43,006 nucleotides of DNA from DASXRA01 sp036506155 (GCA_036506155.1 DASXSF010000045.1:1-43006); one strand, 5' to 3'; positions 32,573 to 41,317 are shown, counted from the stretch's first letter. A program made the numbers and translations. Notes: a model not told the origin generated them from the letters alone.

Positions 32573-33663
32573 TGTCCGTCTTCAGCCGCCTGTACCGCGG
32601 CGAGACCCGCTTCGACTTCATCGGCGCTCGGCGCCGCTGGTATCTCGCCTCGGGCGTGCTGCTCGTCGTATGCGTGCTGAGCTTCGTACTCCGCGGCTTC
32701 AACTGGGGTGTCGAGTTCAAGGGCGGCAGCCAGTTCCAGATCACGACCTCCGGGACCTCGATCACGGCGAAGGAAACCGAGGCCGCCTTGAGCCGTGCCG
32801 GGATCCCGCCGGCCGATGCCGCACGGGTCGTCGGCTCCGGAAGCACCCGCCAGATCGTCGTCAAGACCCAGGACACCACGCCGGCGCAGCAGGAGTCCGC
32901 GAAGGCCAAGGTCGCGAAGGACCTCGGCATCAGCGAAGACTCGATCAACGTTCTGTCGGTGAGCTCCAGTTGGGGGCATGACATCACCGTCAAGGCGATC
33001 GAGGCCCTGATCGTCTTCCTGATCGTCGTGTCGATCTACTTATCGATACGGTTCGAATGGCGGATGGCCGTCGCCGCCTTCATCGCGCTCATCCACGACC
33101 TGGTGGTTGCCGCCGGCGTGTACTCGCTCGTCGGCTTCGAGGTCACGCCTTCGACGGTCGTCGGCCTGCTGACGATCCTCGGCTTCTCGCTCTACGACAC
33201 CGTCGTGGTGTTCGACAAAGTGGCCGAGAACACCAAGGACATCTTGGCGGGCTCGCGGATGACCTACTCGGAGGCGGCCAACCTCGCGGTCAACCAGACG
33301 CTGATGCGGTCGATCAACACATCGCTCATCGCGCTGCTGCCCGTCGCCGGACTGCTGTTCATCGGCGCCGGCGTGCTCGGCGTCGGCACGATCAAGGACC
33401 TCGCCCTCGTGCTACTCGTGGGACTGGCGTCCGGGGCGTACTCGTCGCTGTTCCTGGCCACGCCGATCGTCTGTGACCTGACCGAGCCGCAGCCCGCCTA
33501 CCGCGCGCTCACCAAGCGAGTGCAGGCCAAGCGAGCCAGCGAGGCGGCGCGGCTGGCTACGGGCGAGCCGGCGCTGGCCGGCACGGGCGCACCGCGACGC
33601 ACCGGCGGTCCCGCCCCGGCGCCGCGTCCGGGCGCGCGGCCACAGCGAACCAGACGCCGATGA
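32572..33663 (+). CDS. secF: Protein translocase subunit SecF
   Basis: Partner of SecD, 363 residues. It has an N-terminal helix (WYLASGVLLVVCVLSFVLRG) and a short extracytoplasmic domain starting NWGVEFKGGSQFQI, then five more helices. These include VSIYLSIRFEWRMAVAAFIA and TVVGLLTILGFSLYDTVVVF with the DKVAENTK continuation. MRSINTSLIALLPVAGLLFI follows. The cytosolic tail is Arg/Ala/Pro rich and ends RTRRR. ATG overlaps the secD stop by one base. The TGA stop is supplied by a boundary repeat. Confidence 0.96.
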   Translation: MSVFSRLYRGETRFDFIGARRRWYLASGVLLVVCVLSFVLRGFNWGVEFKGGSQFQITTSGTSITAKETEAALSRAGIPPADAARVVGSGSTRQIVVKTQDTTPAQQESAKAKVAKDLGISEDSINVLSVSSSWGHDITVKAIEALIVFLIVVSIYLSIRFEWRMAVAAFIALIHDLVVAAGVYSLVGFEVTPSTVVGLLTILGFSLYDTVVVFDKVAENTKDILAGSRMTYSEAANLAVNQTLMRSINTSLIALLPVAGLLFIGAGVLGVGTIKDLALVLLVGLASGAYSSLFLATPIVCDLTEPQPAYRALTKRVQAKRASEAARLATGEPALAGTGAPRRTGGPAPAPRPGARPQRTRRR

Positions 33664-33678
33664 GCGCTCGCGCGAACC
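33658..33678 (+). repeat. Gene-boundary repeat, secF-apt copy
   Basis: GATGAGCGCTCGCGCGAACC (from 33659) matches the 1266 copy at 17 of 20 positions and supplies the TGA stop of secF. The apt start codon lies 14 nt beyond it and is followed by a similar sequence, ATGACCGCTCGCGGC. Confidence 0.65.
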
Positions 33679-33691
33679 GCAGAGTGCAACG

Positions 33692-34249
33692 ATGACCGCT
33701 CGCGGCGACGGCGGTGCCGAGATCGCCGCACGTGTCGCCGAGCGGTTACGGGACGTCCCGGACTTCCCACAGCCCGGCATCGTGTTCAAGGACATCGCAC
33801 CGCTGCTTGCCGACCCGGACGCGTTCGGCGTGGCGATCGGCGCACTCGCCGGGTTCGCCCGAGCCGCCGGTGGCGCGGACCTGGTGGCCGGCATCGAGGC
33901 TCGCGGTTTCCTGTTCGCCGCAGCGCTGGCCCGGGAGCTCGGCTGCGGCATACTGCCCGTGCGCAAGGCCGGCAAGCTGCCGCCACCGACCGTCCGCCGC
34001 GCCTACGACCTGGAGTACGGGCAGGCCGAGATCGAAGTGCCGGTGAATGTCGCGGACGGGCGGCGCGTGTATCTGGTCGACGACGTGCTCGCCACGGGAG
34101 GGACAGTGCGCGCCGCCGCAGAGCTGATCGGCCAGGTCGGGGGGCAGGTCACCGGCATCGGCGTCGTGCTCGAGCTGGGTTTCCTCGGCGGACGTGCCCG
34201 GCTCGACGGCGTGGCCCACGGCAGCATCGCGGCATTGCTGCGCAGCTGA
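33692..34249 (+). CDS. apt: Adenine phosphoribosyltransferase
   Basis: Purine salvage: adenine plus PRPP gives AMP. The 185-residue type I PRTase fold shows DVPDFPQPGIVFKDIAPLLA, GIEARGFLFAAALAREL, RKAGKLPPPTV and the PRPP-binding motif VYLVDDVLATGGTVRAAAEL (about residues 126-145). The ATG at 33692 lies just after a boundary repeat. The secF-apt-relA order is widely conserved in actinobacteria and links salvage of purine precursors to (p)ppGpp metabolism by position only. Confidence 0.96.
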   Translation: MTARGDGGAEIAARVAERLRDVPDFPQPGIVFKDIAPLLADPDAFGVAIGALAGFARAAGGADLVAGIEARGFLFAAALARELGCGILPVRKAGKLPPPTVRRAYDLEYGQAEIEVPVNVADGRRVYLVDDVLATGGTVRAAAELIGQVGGQVTGIGVVLELGFLGGRARLDGVAHGSIAALLRS

Positions 34250-34306
34250 ACCGGGTAATGCCGGCGCGACGGCGCGGATGACAACCCGAGCGAACGTCGT
34301 TGCACC

Positions 34307-34312
34307 TAGACT
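34307..34312 (+). promoter_or_regulatory. -10 box for relA
   Basis: TAGACT fits TANNNT, 18 nt before the ATG at 34330. A transcript starting near 34319 would leave only 11 nt ahead of that ATG. The strong AAGGAGG (34333-34339) lies inside the first codons, so a start a little further downstream is also possible. Confidence 0.5.
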
Positions 34313-34329
34313 GGTGCTCGAGCACTGGC

Positions 34330-36762
34330 ATGAAGGAGGCGTTGCTGACGACCGAAGCAGTGACCTCTGGGGCCCGAACCGGGCAAGACGCGGACCGGGC
34401 CGGTTCCGGCACGCCCGCACCCGACCCCACGGCAAACGGTGCGGCGCCGGTCCTCGCAACTCCTCCGGCCCCCGAGACGCCGGCCGACGGCGCGCAGAGC
34501 CAGCAGCACCGCCGCCGGGTCCGCGACCGCTTGGCGCGCCGTCTGGTCACCGCGCCGCGCCAGTCACCGGTTCGCCCGGTGCTCGAGCCACTGCTCGCCA
34601 TTCACCGTGGCGCGCACCCCAAGGTCGACCCACGGCTACTGCAGCGCGGCTACGACCTCGCCGAGCAGCGCCACCGCGGCCAGCTGCGTAAGAGCGGCGA
34701 CCCTTACATCACGCATCCACTCGCCGTGGCAACCATCCTGGCCGAGCTCGGCATGGACACCACCACGCTCGTCGCCGCGCTGCTGCACGACACGGTCGAG
34801 GACACGGGCCTCTCGCTCGACGCGATCCAGGAGCAGTTCGGAGGCGAGGTGGCGCACCTGGTCGACGGCGTCACCAAGCTCGACAAGGTCAAGTTCGGCG
34901 AGGCCGCCGAGGCGGAGACCATCCGAAAGATGGTGGTGGCCATGGCCCGCGACCCGCGGGTTCTGGTCATCAAGCTGGCCGATCGGCTGCACAACATGCG
35001 CACGCTGCGCTTCCTGCCGCCGGCCAAGCAGGAGCGCAAGGCGCGCGAGACGCTCGAGGTGCTGGCGCCGCTCGCGCACCGATTGGGCATGAACACGGTC
35101 AAGTGGGAGCTGGAGGATCTGGCGTTCGCCACGCTGTACCCGAAGCGGTACGAGGAGATCGTGCGACTGGTGGCCGAGCGTGCCCCGTCGCGCGACACGT
35201 ACCTGCACGAGGTGATCGAGCGGGTCAACGCCCAGCTGCGCGAGGGCGGCATCAAGGCCACCGTGACCGGACGCCCCAAGCACTACTACTCGATCTACCA
35301 GAAGATGATCGTCCGCGGGCGCGAGTTCACCGACATCTACGACCTGGTCGGCATTCGCGTCCTCGTCGACAGCGAACGCGATTGCTACGCGACGCTCGGC
35401 GTCATCCATGCGAACTGGCAACCCGTTCCGGGCCGGTTCAAGGACTACATCGCAATGCCGAAGTTCAACATGTACCAGTCGCTGCACACCACGGTGATCG
35501 GCCCGGGCGGCAAGCCGGTGGAGCTTCAGATCCGCACGCAGGCAATGCACCGTACGGCGGAGTACGGTATTGCCGCGCACTGGAAGTACAAGGAGATCAA
35601 GAACGCCGACGTCGCCGACCCGGCCGGTGTCTCCGACGAGATGGGGTGGCTGCGCCAGCTGCTCGACTGGCAGCGCGAGGCTCAGGAGCCGGAAGAGTTC
35701 CTCGACTCGCTGCGCTACGACCTCGGCTCCTCCGAGGTGTACGTGTTCACCCCGAAGGGCGACGTGGTGGCGCTGCCGGCGGGATCGACACCGGTCGACT
35801 TCGCCTACGCCGTGCACACCGAGATCGGGCACCGTTGCATCGGGGCGCGCGTCAACGGCAAGCTCGTCGCGCTCGAGAGCACGCTCGACAACGGCGACAC
35901 CGTCGAGGTGTTCACGTCAAAGGCTGAGAACGCCGGGCCGTCGCGGGACTGGCTGGGCTTCGTCAAATCGCCCCGGGCCAAGACCAAGATCCGGCAGTGG
36001 TTCGCGCGCGAGCGGCGTGAGGACGCGATCGACGCGGGCAAGACGGCGCTGTCCAAGGCGATGCGCAAGGCGGCGCTGCCCATGCAGCGGCTGCTGGGCG
36101 GCGAGGCGCTGCTCACCATCGCCCGCGACCTGCATTTCACGGACGTGTCTGCGCTGTACGCCGCCGTCGGCGAGAACCACGTGTCCGCGCAGTCGGTCGT
36201 CCAGAAGCTCGTCACGCAGCTCGGCGGGGTCGAGGGAGCCACCGAGGACATCGCCGAGACGGCGCTGCCGACCACCCAGGCCGAGCGCAGCGGCGCTCGG
36301 CGCTCGGGCGACGCGGGGGTCACCGTCAAGGGAGTGAGCGACGTCTGGGTCAAGCTGGCGCGCTGCTGCACCCCCGTGCCCGGCGACGAGATCCTGGGCT
36401 TCGTGACCCGTGGTGGTGGCGTCTCGGTGCACCGGCGCACGTGCACCAACGCGGCGTCGCTACTACAACAGCAGGACCGGCTCGTCGAGGTGGACTGGAC
36501 ACCGTCCGCCGCATCGACGTTCGTCGTGTCGATCCAGGTGGAGGCGCTCGACCGCCACCGGCTCCTCTCCGACGTGAGCCGCGTGCTGTCCGATGAGAGT
36601 GTGAGCATCCTGTCCGCCGCCGTGAACACCAACCGGGACCGGGTGGCGGTCAGCAAGTTCACCTTCGAGATGGCCGAGCCGAAGCACCTGGGCCACTTGC
36701 TGCGCGCGATCCGCAACGTCGAGGGTGTCTACGACGTCTACCGCATCCACAACGGGAATTAG
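34330..36762 (+). CDS. relA: Bifunctional (p)ppGpp synthetase/hydrolase (Rel)
   Basis: Ribosome-associated stringent-response enzyme of about 810 residues. In order it has a Pro/Ala-rich N-terminal extension (about 1-75) and the HD hydrolase domain with ITHPLAVATIL, LLHDTVEDTG and KLADRLHNMRTL. Next is the synthetase domain with FTDIYDLVGIRVLVDSERDC, PKFNMYQSLHTTVIGPGG and RTAEYGIAAHWKYKE. Then come a TGS domain (YVFTPKGDVVALPAGSTPVD), the zinc-finger/CC region (WVKLARCCTPVPGDEILGFV) and a C-terminal ACT domain. HD and synthetase motifs are both intact, as in actinobacterial bifunctional Rel. The start is uncertain: ATG 34330 is chosen; GTG 34360 is an alternative. Confidence 0.95.
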   Translation: MKEALLTTEAVTSGARTGQDADRAGSGTPAPDPTANGAAPVLATPPAPETPADGAQSQQHRRRVRDRLARRLVTAPRQSPVRPVLEPLLAIHRGAHPKVDPRLLQRGYDLAEQRHRGQLRKSGDPYITHPLAVATILAELGMDTTTLVAALLHDTVEDTGLSLDAIQEQFGGEVAHLVDGVTKLDKVKFGEAAEAETIRKMVVAMARDPRVLVIKLADRLHNMRTLRFLPPAKQERKARETLEVLAPLAHRLGMNTVKWELEDLAFATLYPKRYEEIVRLVAERAPSRDTYLHEVIERVNAQLREGGIKATVTGRPKHYYSIYQKMIVRGREFTDIYDLVGIRVLVDSERDCYATLGVIHANWQPVPGRFKDYIAMPKFNMYQSLHTTVIGPGGKPVELQIRTQAMHRTAEYGIAAHWKYKEIKNADVADPAGVSDEMGWLRQLLDWQREAQEPEEFLDSLRYDLGSSEVYVFTPKGDVVALPAGSTPVDFAYAVHTEIGHRCIGARVNGKLVALESTLDNGDTVEVFTSKAENAGPSRDWLGFVKSPRAKTKIRQWFARERREDAIDAGKTALSKAMRKAALPMQRLLGGEALLTIARDLHFTDVSALYAAVGENHVSAQSVVQKLVTQLGGVEGATEDIAETALPTTQAERSGARRSGDAGVTVKGVSDVWVKLARCCTPVPGDEILGFVTRGGGVSVHRRTCTNAASLLQQQDRLVEVDWTPSAASTFVVSIQVEALDRHRLLSDVSRVLSDESVSILSAAVNTNRDRVAVSKFTFEMAEPKHLGHLLRAIRNVEGVYDVYRIHNGN

Positions 36763-36774
36763 CCCAAAGACGCC

Positions 36775-36821
36775 GTGATCTTGGACCTCTGGTCGAATAT
36801 CGACCAGAGGTCCAAGATCAC
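36775..36821. terminator. Bidirectional hairpin between relA and the FKBP gene
   Basis: A perfect 22-bp stem with a 3-nt loop: arm 36775-36796 (begins GTGATCTTGGACCTC), loop ATA 36797-36799, arm 36800-36821. It lies 12 nt after the relA stop and 33 nt from the stop of the convergent FKBP gene, the place for a shared terminator. There is no T-tract on either side. A fully paired stem of this length may also belong to a dispersed REP-like family, and only one copy is in this window. Confidence 0.7.
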
Positions 36822-36854
36822 CACCCTGAGGGCGGTTCGGCGGATCAGATCAGA

Positions 36855-37568
36855 TCAGCCGCTGGTGCTGACGCTCTTCAGGTCGACGACGAACACCAGC
36901 GGCGAATTGGCCGGGATCGGTCCCTGCGCCTGCGCGCCGTAGCCCAGTGACGCCGGGATGATGATGATCCGCCGGCCGCCGGCTTTCATCGGCGAAACGC
37001 CCGAAGTGCCCCCGATGCCTTGGGTGAAGCCCTTCACGACCTGGGCTAGCGAGAACTGCGCAGGCTGGCCGCGCGACCAGGACGAATCGAACGCCTTGCC
37101 CGTCTTGTACAGGACGCCTGAGTACTGAACCGTGACCGTTGACGTCGGGGTGGCCGCCTCACCCTTGCCGACGACGAGGTCTTTGTACTCGAGCTTGGTG
37201 GGCGCCTTCGCCGACTTGGACGTGACGCCGGGAGCCCCGGCGAGGTCCGCTGCGCCCTTGACGGTCACGCCTTTGAAGCTGACGGCGGCGCCTTTCGCCG
37301 GCGGGTAGGACGTGGACGGGGTGGGCGACGGGGTAGCGGACGGTGTCGCGCTCGCCGTCGGCGTCGTCGTGCTATTGGCATTCGCCTTCTTGTTGTCGTT
37401 GGTCAGCGCGATCACGACCACGACGACTACCACCGCGAGTACGACGGTCCCTGCGATCGTGGCGATCAAGGTCGTGCGTTTGCGTGAGGCTTCGCGCTGC
37501 TGGCGGCGCTCCAGCTGACGTTCCAGGTGGCGGCGAGCAGCCTCACGGCGCTGCTTGTTGGTCGGCAC
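36855..37568 (-). CDS. FKBP-type peptidyl-prolyl isomerase with cyclophilin-like membrane anchor
   Basis: Envelope-facing prolyl isomerase of 237 residues. The basic N-terminus (PTNKQRREAARRHLERQLER) and the single membrane helix (residues 33-54) look like the N-terminus of the M. tuberculosis cyclophilin Rv2582, which sits at this same locus. A Thr/Pro/Ser linker follows (about 65-90). The catalytic domain is FKBP, not cyclophilin: VTVQYSGVLYKTGKAFDSSW, VVKGFTQGIGG, PMKAGGRRIIIIPASLGYGA and PLVFVVDLKSV. The active-site Trp of FKBP12 is Phe here (VVKGF), while Tyr of LGYGA and the FDSSW Asp are kept. The GTG at 37568 has GGAAGGA upstream. Confidence 0.9.
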   Translation of the reverse strand: MPTNKQRREAARRHLERQLERRQQREASRKRTTLIATIAGTVVLAVVVVVVVIALTNDNKKANANSTTTPTASATPSATPSPTPSTSYPPAKGAAVSFKGVTVKGAADLAGAPGVTSKSAKAPTKLEYKDLVVGKGEAATPTSTVTVQYSGVLYKTGKAFDSSWSRGQPAQFSLAQVVKGFTQGIGGTSGVSPMKAGGRRIIIIPASLGYGAQAQGPIPANSPLVFVVDLKSVSTSG

Positions 37569-37621
37569 GAAGCGTTCCTTCCGTAATGCATCCGCGGCGG
37601 AGCGGATCCCGAGTCGGCGTC

Positions 37622-37627
37622 AGTGTA
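37622..37627 (-). promoter_or_regulatory. -10 box for the FKBP gene
   Basis: On the minus strand TACACT fits TANNNT and lies about 50 nt before the GTG at 37568, between the kinase stop and the FKBP start. It allows the isomerase to be transcribed apart from the kinase upstream. Confidence 0.45.
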
Positions 37628-37664
37628 GGGAAGCCGCCATAGTGCCGGTGAAGAAGTCCCCGGT

Positions 37665-39191
37665 TCACTCCTTCTGAGCGGCGGTGACCAGATACTTGCC
37701 GTCCTCTCCCTTGGTGCAGGTGACCAGGAGCCTGGTGCCGTCGATGGCAGTGAACCGGGTCTTGACGACCGGCGCCTGGTCGTCCGTGGAGCCGTCGAAG
37801 GTCGGCGTGAACACCTTGCCGGTGAGGCTGCGAGTGAACGACTCGGGCACCGTTCCCGGCCTGGTGCACGCCTGCGCCCCGGCGACATCGAACAGCTCCG
37901 CGAAGATCACGTACGTCACTGCGGGCCCCTGGCCGTCGGTGCGGGGGTCGTCGCAGCTCCCGTCCGCCGTACCCGTGCCTGTTGCGGTCGACAGCGTCGG
38001 CGTCGGCAGTGTCGGGGTCGGCGTCTGGGTGGGCGACGCGCTGTGCCGTTTCCCCCCGGTCACCACCACGACGACCGCGACGATCGCGGCCACCGCCAGC
38101 ACGCCGCCGGCGACGAACCAGGTACGCCGTCCGTTCTGCCGGGGCGACGGCTCGCTCGGGTAGCGCGGCGGCGAAGGCGGGGGGCCGAACTGCGGCGGCG
38201 CCGAAACATACGCCGGCGGGGCGGTGACCGGCGGTGGTGTGTAAGCCGGCTGCGGCGTGTTGCCATACGGCGGCGGGATTTGTGCCGGTGGCGGCGTGTG
38301 TTGGGGTGTCGTCGGCGGACGGCCGGGCGGTGCCTGTCGCAACGCAGGCTCGGTGCTGCCGACCGGCCGGCGACCGCCGTCGATCACGTCGTCGAGCAGC
38401 TGCACGATCGTCGCCGCCGAGGGCCGCTGTGCGGGATTGCGGCGCATCGCCTGGACGATCACGTCGGTAAGCGGGCCTGCGTGCGTCGGCACGGGGGCGT
38501 CGTTGGTGGCGATGCGGTTCAAGATGGCCAGGGCGTTGCCTCCGGCCGAGTACGGCGGCTCGCCCTCGACCGCGGCGTAGAGCAAGGCACCGAGCGCCCA
38601 TACGTCACTGGCCGGGCTGTGGGTGCCGCCCAGCGCGATCTCGGGGGCGAGGAAGTTCGGGGTGCCGATGAACGTCCCTGTCGACGTCATGCCGGCGTCG
38701 CCTTCGTCGCGCGCAATGCCGAAGTCGGTGAGCTTGGCCGTGCCGTCGGATGCGATCAGCACGTTGGCCGGCTTGACATCGCGGTGGATGATGCCGGCTC
38801 GGTGGGCGACACCCAGGGCGGCGCCGACCTGACGGCCGATGCGCGCTGCGGCGACCGGGTCGAGGCGCCCCTGCTGGGCGATGACCTCCTTGAGCGACCT
38901 GCCGCTGACCAGCTCCATGACCAGGCAGGGCAGGCCGTCGTCGACGACGACGTCGTAGATGGCGACGGCGTTGGGATGGTTGAGCCGCGCGGCGAGGCGG
39001 GCCTCACGCATCGACCGCCCTACCGTGATCTCGTCTCCGGCTCCGTCACCGTACGCCAGCCGTTTGAACGCGACGTCGCGCTGCAGCAGCATGTCGCGGG
39101 CGCGCCACACTTCGCCCATGCCGCCACGGCCGATCAGCTCGACGCACTCGTAGCGACCGCCGATCACCCGGCCGGCGTCGCCAGCGTCCAT
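37665..39191 (-). CDS. Transmembrane Ser/Thr protein kinase (PknB-type)
   Basis: Receptor-like kinase of 508 residues. The cytosolic kinase domain (about 12-270) has the glycine loop ELIGRGGMGEVWRARD, the lysine motif DVAFKRL, EARLAARLNHPNAVAIYDVV and the catalytic loop IIHRDVKPANVLI. TDFGIAR, GTPNFLAPEIALGG and SDVWALGALLY follow, so it looks active. A Pro-rich juxtamembrane stretch (about 280-355) leads to one membrane helix (WFVAGGVLAVAAIVAVVVVV). The extracellular domain of about 120 residues has three Cys and no PASTA repeats, and I do not recognise it. The VAxK motif has Phe instead of the usual Val/Ile/Leu. It is divergent from the MBL-hisS unit. Confidence 0.93.
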   Translation of the reverse strand: MDAGDAGRVIGGRYECVELIGRGGMGEVWRARDMLLQRDVAFKRLAYGDGAGDEITVGRSMREARLAARLNHPNAVAIYDVVVDDGLPCLVMELVSGRSLKEVIAQQGRLDPVAAARIGRQVGAALGVAHRAGIIHRDVKPANVLIASDGTAKLTDFGIARDEGDAGMTSTGTFIGTPNFLAPEIALGGTHSPASDVWALGALLYAAVEGEPPYSAGGNALAILNRIATNDAPVPTHAGPLTDVIVQAMRRNPAQRPSAATIVQLLDDVIDGGRRPVGSTEPALRQAPPGRPPTTPQHTPPPAQIPPPYGNTPQPAYTPPPVTAPPAYVSAPPQFGPPPSPPRYPSEPSPRQNGRRTWFVAGGVLAVAAIVAVVVVVTGGKRHSASPTQTPTPTLPTPTLSTATGTGTADGSCDDPRTDGQGPAVTYVIFAELFDVAGAQACTRPGTVPESFTRSLTGKVFTPTFDGSTDDQAPVVKTRFTAIDGTRLLVTCTKGEDGKYLVTAAQKE

Positions 39192-39293
39192 CCACCACCC
39201 CTGAGAGCCCGCTCGTTACGCGGAGTCTAGCCAGTGACCTGCGTGTTTCGGGCGCCGTGCGCCAATCGTGACCGGACGCCCGGGCCCACTCGG

Positions 39294-39299
39294 TAGGCT
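39294..39299 (+). promoter_or_regulatory. -10 box for the MBL-hisS-aspS unit
   Basis: TAGGCT fits TANNNT, 39 nt before the GTG at 39339. GGGAG (39326-39330) in the leader serves as Shine-Dalgarno. The three following genes overlap end to start, so this may be the promoter for all of them. The rest of the divergent gap 39192-39338 shows no gene. Confidence 0.45.
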
Positions 39300-39338
39300 G
39301 GTGTGTCCTGTCCGAGACCGCATCCGGGAGTGCTCGCT

Positions 39339-39995
39339 GTGCTGATCGCGGGATTCCCGTCACCCGCCACGGACACCAACTGCTGGGTGATCGCGCCCGG
39401 GCAGGGCGAACAGTGCGTGATCGTCGATCCGGGCGTCGGCATCGGCCCCTGGCTGGATGAGGTCGTTGCCGACAATCGGTTGCATCCGGTCGCCGTGCTG
39501 CTCACCCACGGGCACATCGATCACACCTTCTCGGTGCTGCCGGTATGCCAGGCGCGCGACGTGCCGGCCTACATCCATCCCGCCGACCGCTACCAGCTCA
39601 CCGATCCCTGGTCCGGACTCGGTATCCGTACCGGGACGCCGCTTCTCGGGCTGGAACGGGTGACGCTGGCAGAGCCAGACGACCTCCGGCTGCTCGGCGA
39701 CGGCGAGCCGCTGCCGCTGGCCGGGATGAAGTTCGGAGTCCGGCACGCGCCCGGGCATACGCGTGGCTCGGTCGTGTTCGGACTCGACGACGCGCTGTTC
39801 AGCGGCGACGTTCTGTTCGCCGGATCGATCGGCCGAGTCGACCTGCCCGGCGGCTCGATGGCCGACATGACGGCGTCGCTGCGGGACGTCATCTTGCCGC
39901 TGTCCGACGATACTGTCGTCCACCCCGGGCACGGTCCGTCGACGACGGTCGGACGGGAACGCCTGACCAACCCCTACCTGCTGGACCTGCTGTGA
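39339..39995 (+). CDS. Metallo-beta-lactamase fold hydrolase (glyoxalase II-like)
   Basis: Zinc hydrolase of 218 residues, cytosolic. The metal motif is THGHIDHTF (H-x-H-x-D-H, about residue 53), followed by HAPGHTRGSVVFG, LFSGDVLFAGSIGRVDLPGG and the last ligand in VVHPGHGPST. The spacing matches the small glyoxalase II-like group, of which Rv2581c occupies the same place before hisS. The natural thioester or peroxide substrate is unknown, and proximity to aminoacyl-tRNA synthetases is conserved but unexplained. The GTG at 39339 has GGGAG upstream. The stop overlaps the hisS GTG. Confidence 0.92.
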   Translation: MLIAGFPSPATDTNCWVIAPGQGEQCVIVDPGVGIGPWLDEVVADNRLHPVAVLLTHGHIDHTFSVLPVCQARDVPAYIHPADRYQLTDPWSGLGIRTGTPLLGLERVTLAEPDDLRLLGDGEPLPLAGMKFGVRHAPGHTRGSVVFGLDDALFSGDVLFAGSIGRVDLPGGSMADMTASLRDVILPLSDDTVVHPGHGPSTTVGRERLTNPYLLDLL

Positions 39996-41317
39996 AACCC
40001 ACTCCGCTCAGCGGCTTTCCCGAGTTCCTGCCCGCGCAGCGCATCGTCGAGCTGTACGTGATCGACACGGTGCGGGAGACGTTCGAGCTGCACGGGTTCG
40101 CGTCGGTCGAGACGCGTGCCGTCGAGCCGCTCGAGCAGTTGCTGCGCAAGGGCGAGATCGACAAGGAGGTCTACGTACTGCGCCGGCTGCACGCGGACCC
40201 CGATGAGGGCGATTCGGGCCTGGGCCTGCACTACGATCTCACCGTTCCGTTCGCGCGCTACGTGCTGGAAAACGCAGGCAAGCTGGAGTTTCCGCTCCGG
40301 CGCTACCAGATCCAGAAGGCGTGGCGCGGTGAGCGCCCTCAGGAGGGACGTTTCCGCGAGTTCACTCAGGCCGACATCGATGTGGTCGGACGCGACGAGC
40401 TGCCGTTCCATCACGACGTCGAGATCGCGCGGGTGATGGCCGAGGCCCTGTCCGGGCTGCCGGTGCCGCGGCTGCGGCTTCAGGTCAATAACCGCAAGCT
40501 GATCGAGGGCTTCTACCGCGGCATCGGCGTGCCTGATCCGTTCGCGGTCATGCGGGTGATCGACAAGCTGGACAAGGTGCCGGGCGACGTCGTCGCGAAG
40601 ATGCTGGCCGACGAGGCCGGTCTCTCCGACACGCAGGTCGCGCAGTGCCTGGCGCTGGCCGAGATTCGGACCCCCGACGCGTCCTTCGCCGATCGTGTGC
40701 GCGCGCTTGGCGTGCGCCACGAACTGCTCGATATCGGTCTCGCCGAGCTCGAGTCGGTGATCGCGGGTTGCCAGGATGCGGCCAGCGAGCGTCTGACCGT
40801 CGAGGCGGACCTGCGCATCGCCCGCGGCCTCGACTACTACACCGGCACCGTGTTCGAGACGCGGATGTCCGGCTTCGAGGGCGTCGGTTCGATCTGCTCG
40901 GGCGGGCGCTACGACTCGCTGGCAAGCGATGGGCGAGTGACCTACCCCGGCGTGGGCATCTCCCTCGGCATCAGCCGCATGCTCGTGCCGCTATTGGCCC
41001 GCGGACGCCTGTCCGCGTCGCGGGCGGTGCCCTCGGCGGTGCTGGTTGCGCTTCCGTCCGAGGCCGACCGCGAGCGCTGCGGCGAAATCGCGCAGGCGCT
41101 GCGGATGCGGGGCATTCCGACGGAGGTGGCGCCGAGCGCGGCAAAGTACGGCCGGCAGATCCGCTACGCCGAGCGCCGGGGTATCCCGTTCGTATGGTTC
41201 CCCGAGGCCGGTGAGGTGCGCGACATCCGCAGCGGCGACCAGGTGGCCGCGGACCCGGCGATCTGGACGCCGCCGGCCGCTGACCTGCGACCGCAGATCA
41301 TCGAGGAGAACGTGTGA
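39992..41317 (+). CDS. hisS: Histidyl-tRNA synthetase
   Basis: Class II aminoacyl-tRNA synthetase that charges tRNA-His. The 441 residues show motif 1 (GFPEFLPAQRIVELYVIDTV) and motif 2 (RRYQIQKAWRGERPQEGRFR, with EFTQADIDVVG). The histidine-specific RGLDYYTGTVFE (about residue 280) and motif 3 (GVGISLGISRML) follow, and then the C-terminal anticodon-binding domain (PTEVAPSAAKYGRQIRYAER). GTG at 39992 overlaps the previous stop (GTGA), and the TGA overlaps the aspS GTG. All catalytic motifs are intact. Confidence 0.96.
   Translation: MKPTPLSGFPEFLPAQRIVELYVIDTVRETFELHGFASVETRAVEPLEQLLRKGEIDKEVYVLRRLHADPDEGDSGLGLHYDLTVPFARYVLENAGKLEFPLRRYQIQKAWRGERPQEGRFREFTQADIDVVGRDELPFHHDVEIARVMAEALSGLPVPRLRLQVNNRKLIEGFYRGIGVPDPFAVMRVIDKLDKVPGDVVAKMLADEAGLSDTQVAQCLALAEIRTPDASFADRVRALGVRHELLDIGLAELESVIAGCQDAASERLTVEADLRIARGLDYYTGTVFETRMSGFEGVGSICSGGRYDSLASDGRVTYPGVGISLGISRMLVPLLARGRLSASRAVPSAVLVALPSEADRERCGEIAQALRMRGIPTEVAPSAAKYGRQIRYAERRGIPFVWFPEAGEVRDIRSGDQVAADPAIWTPPAADLRPQIIEENV

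Noticed and set aside
34636..35832. 398-codon minus-strand frame inside relA
   Set aside because: Antisense to the intact Rel hydrolase and synthetase domains. Composition is typical of a shadow frame.
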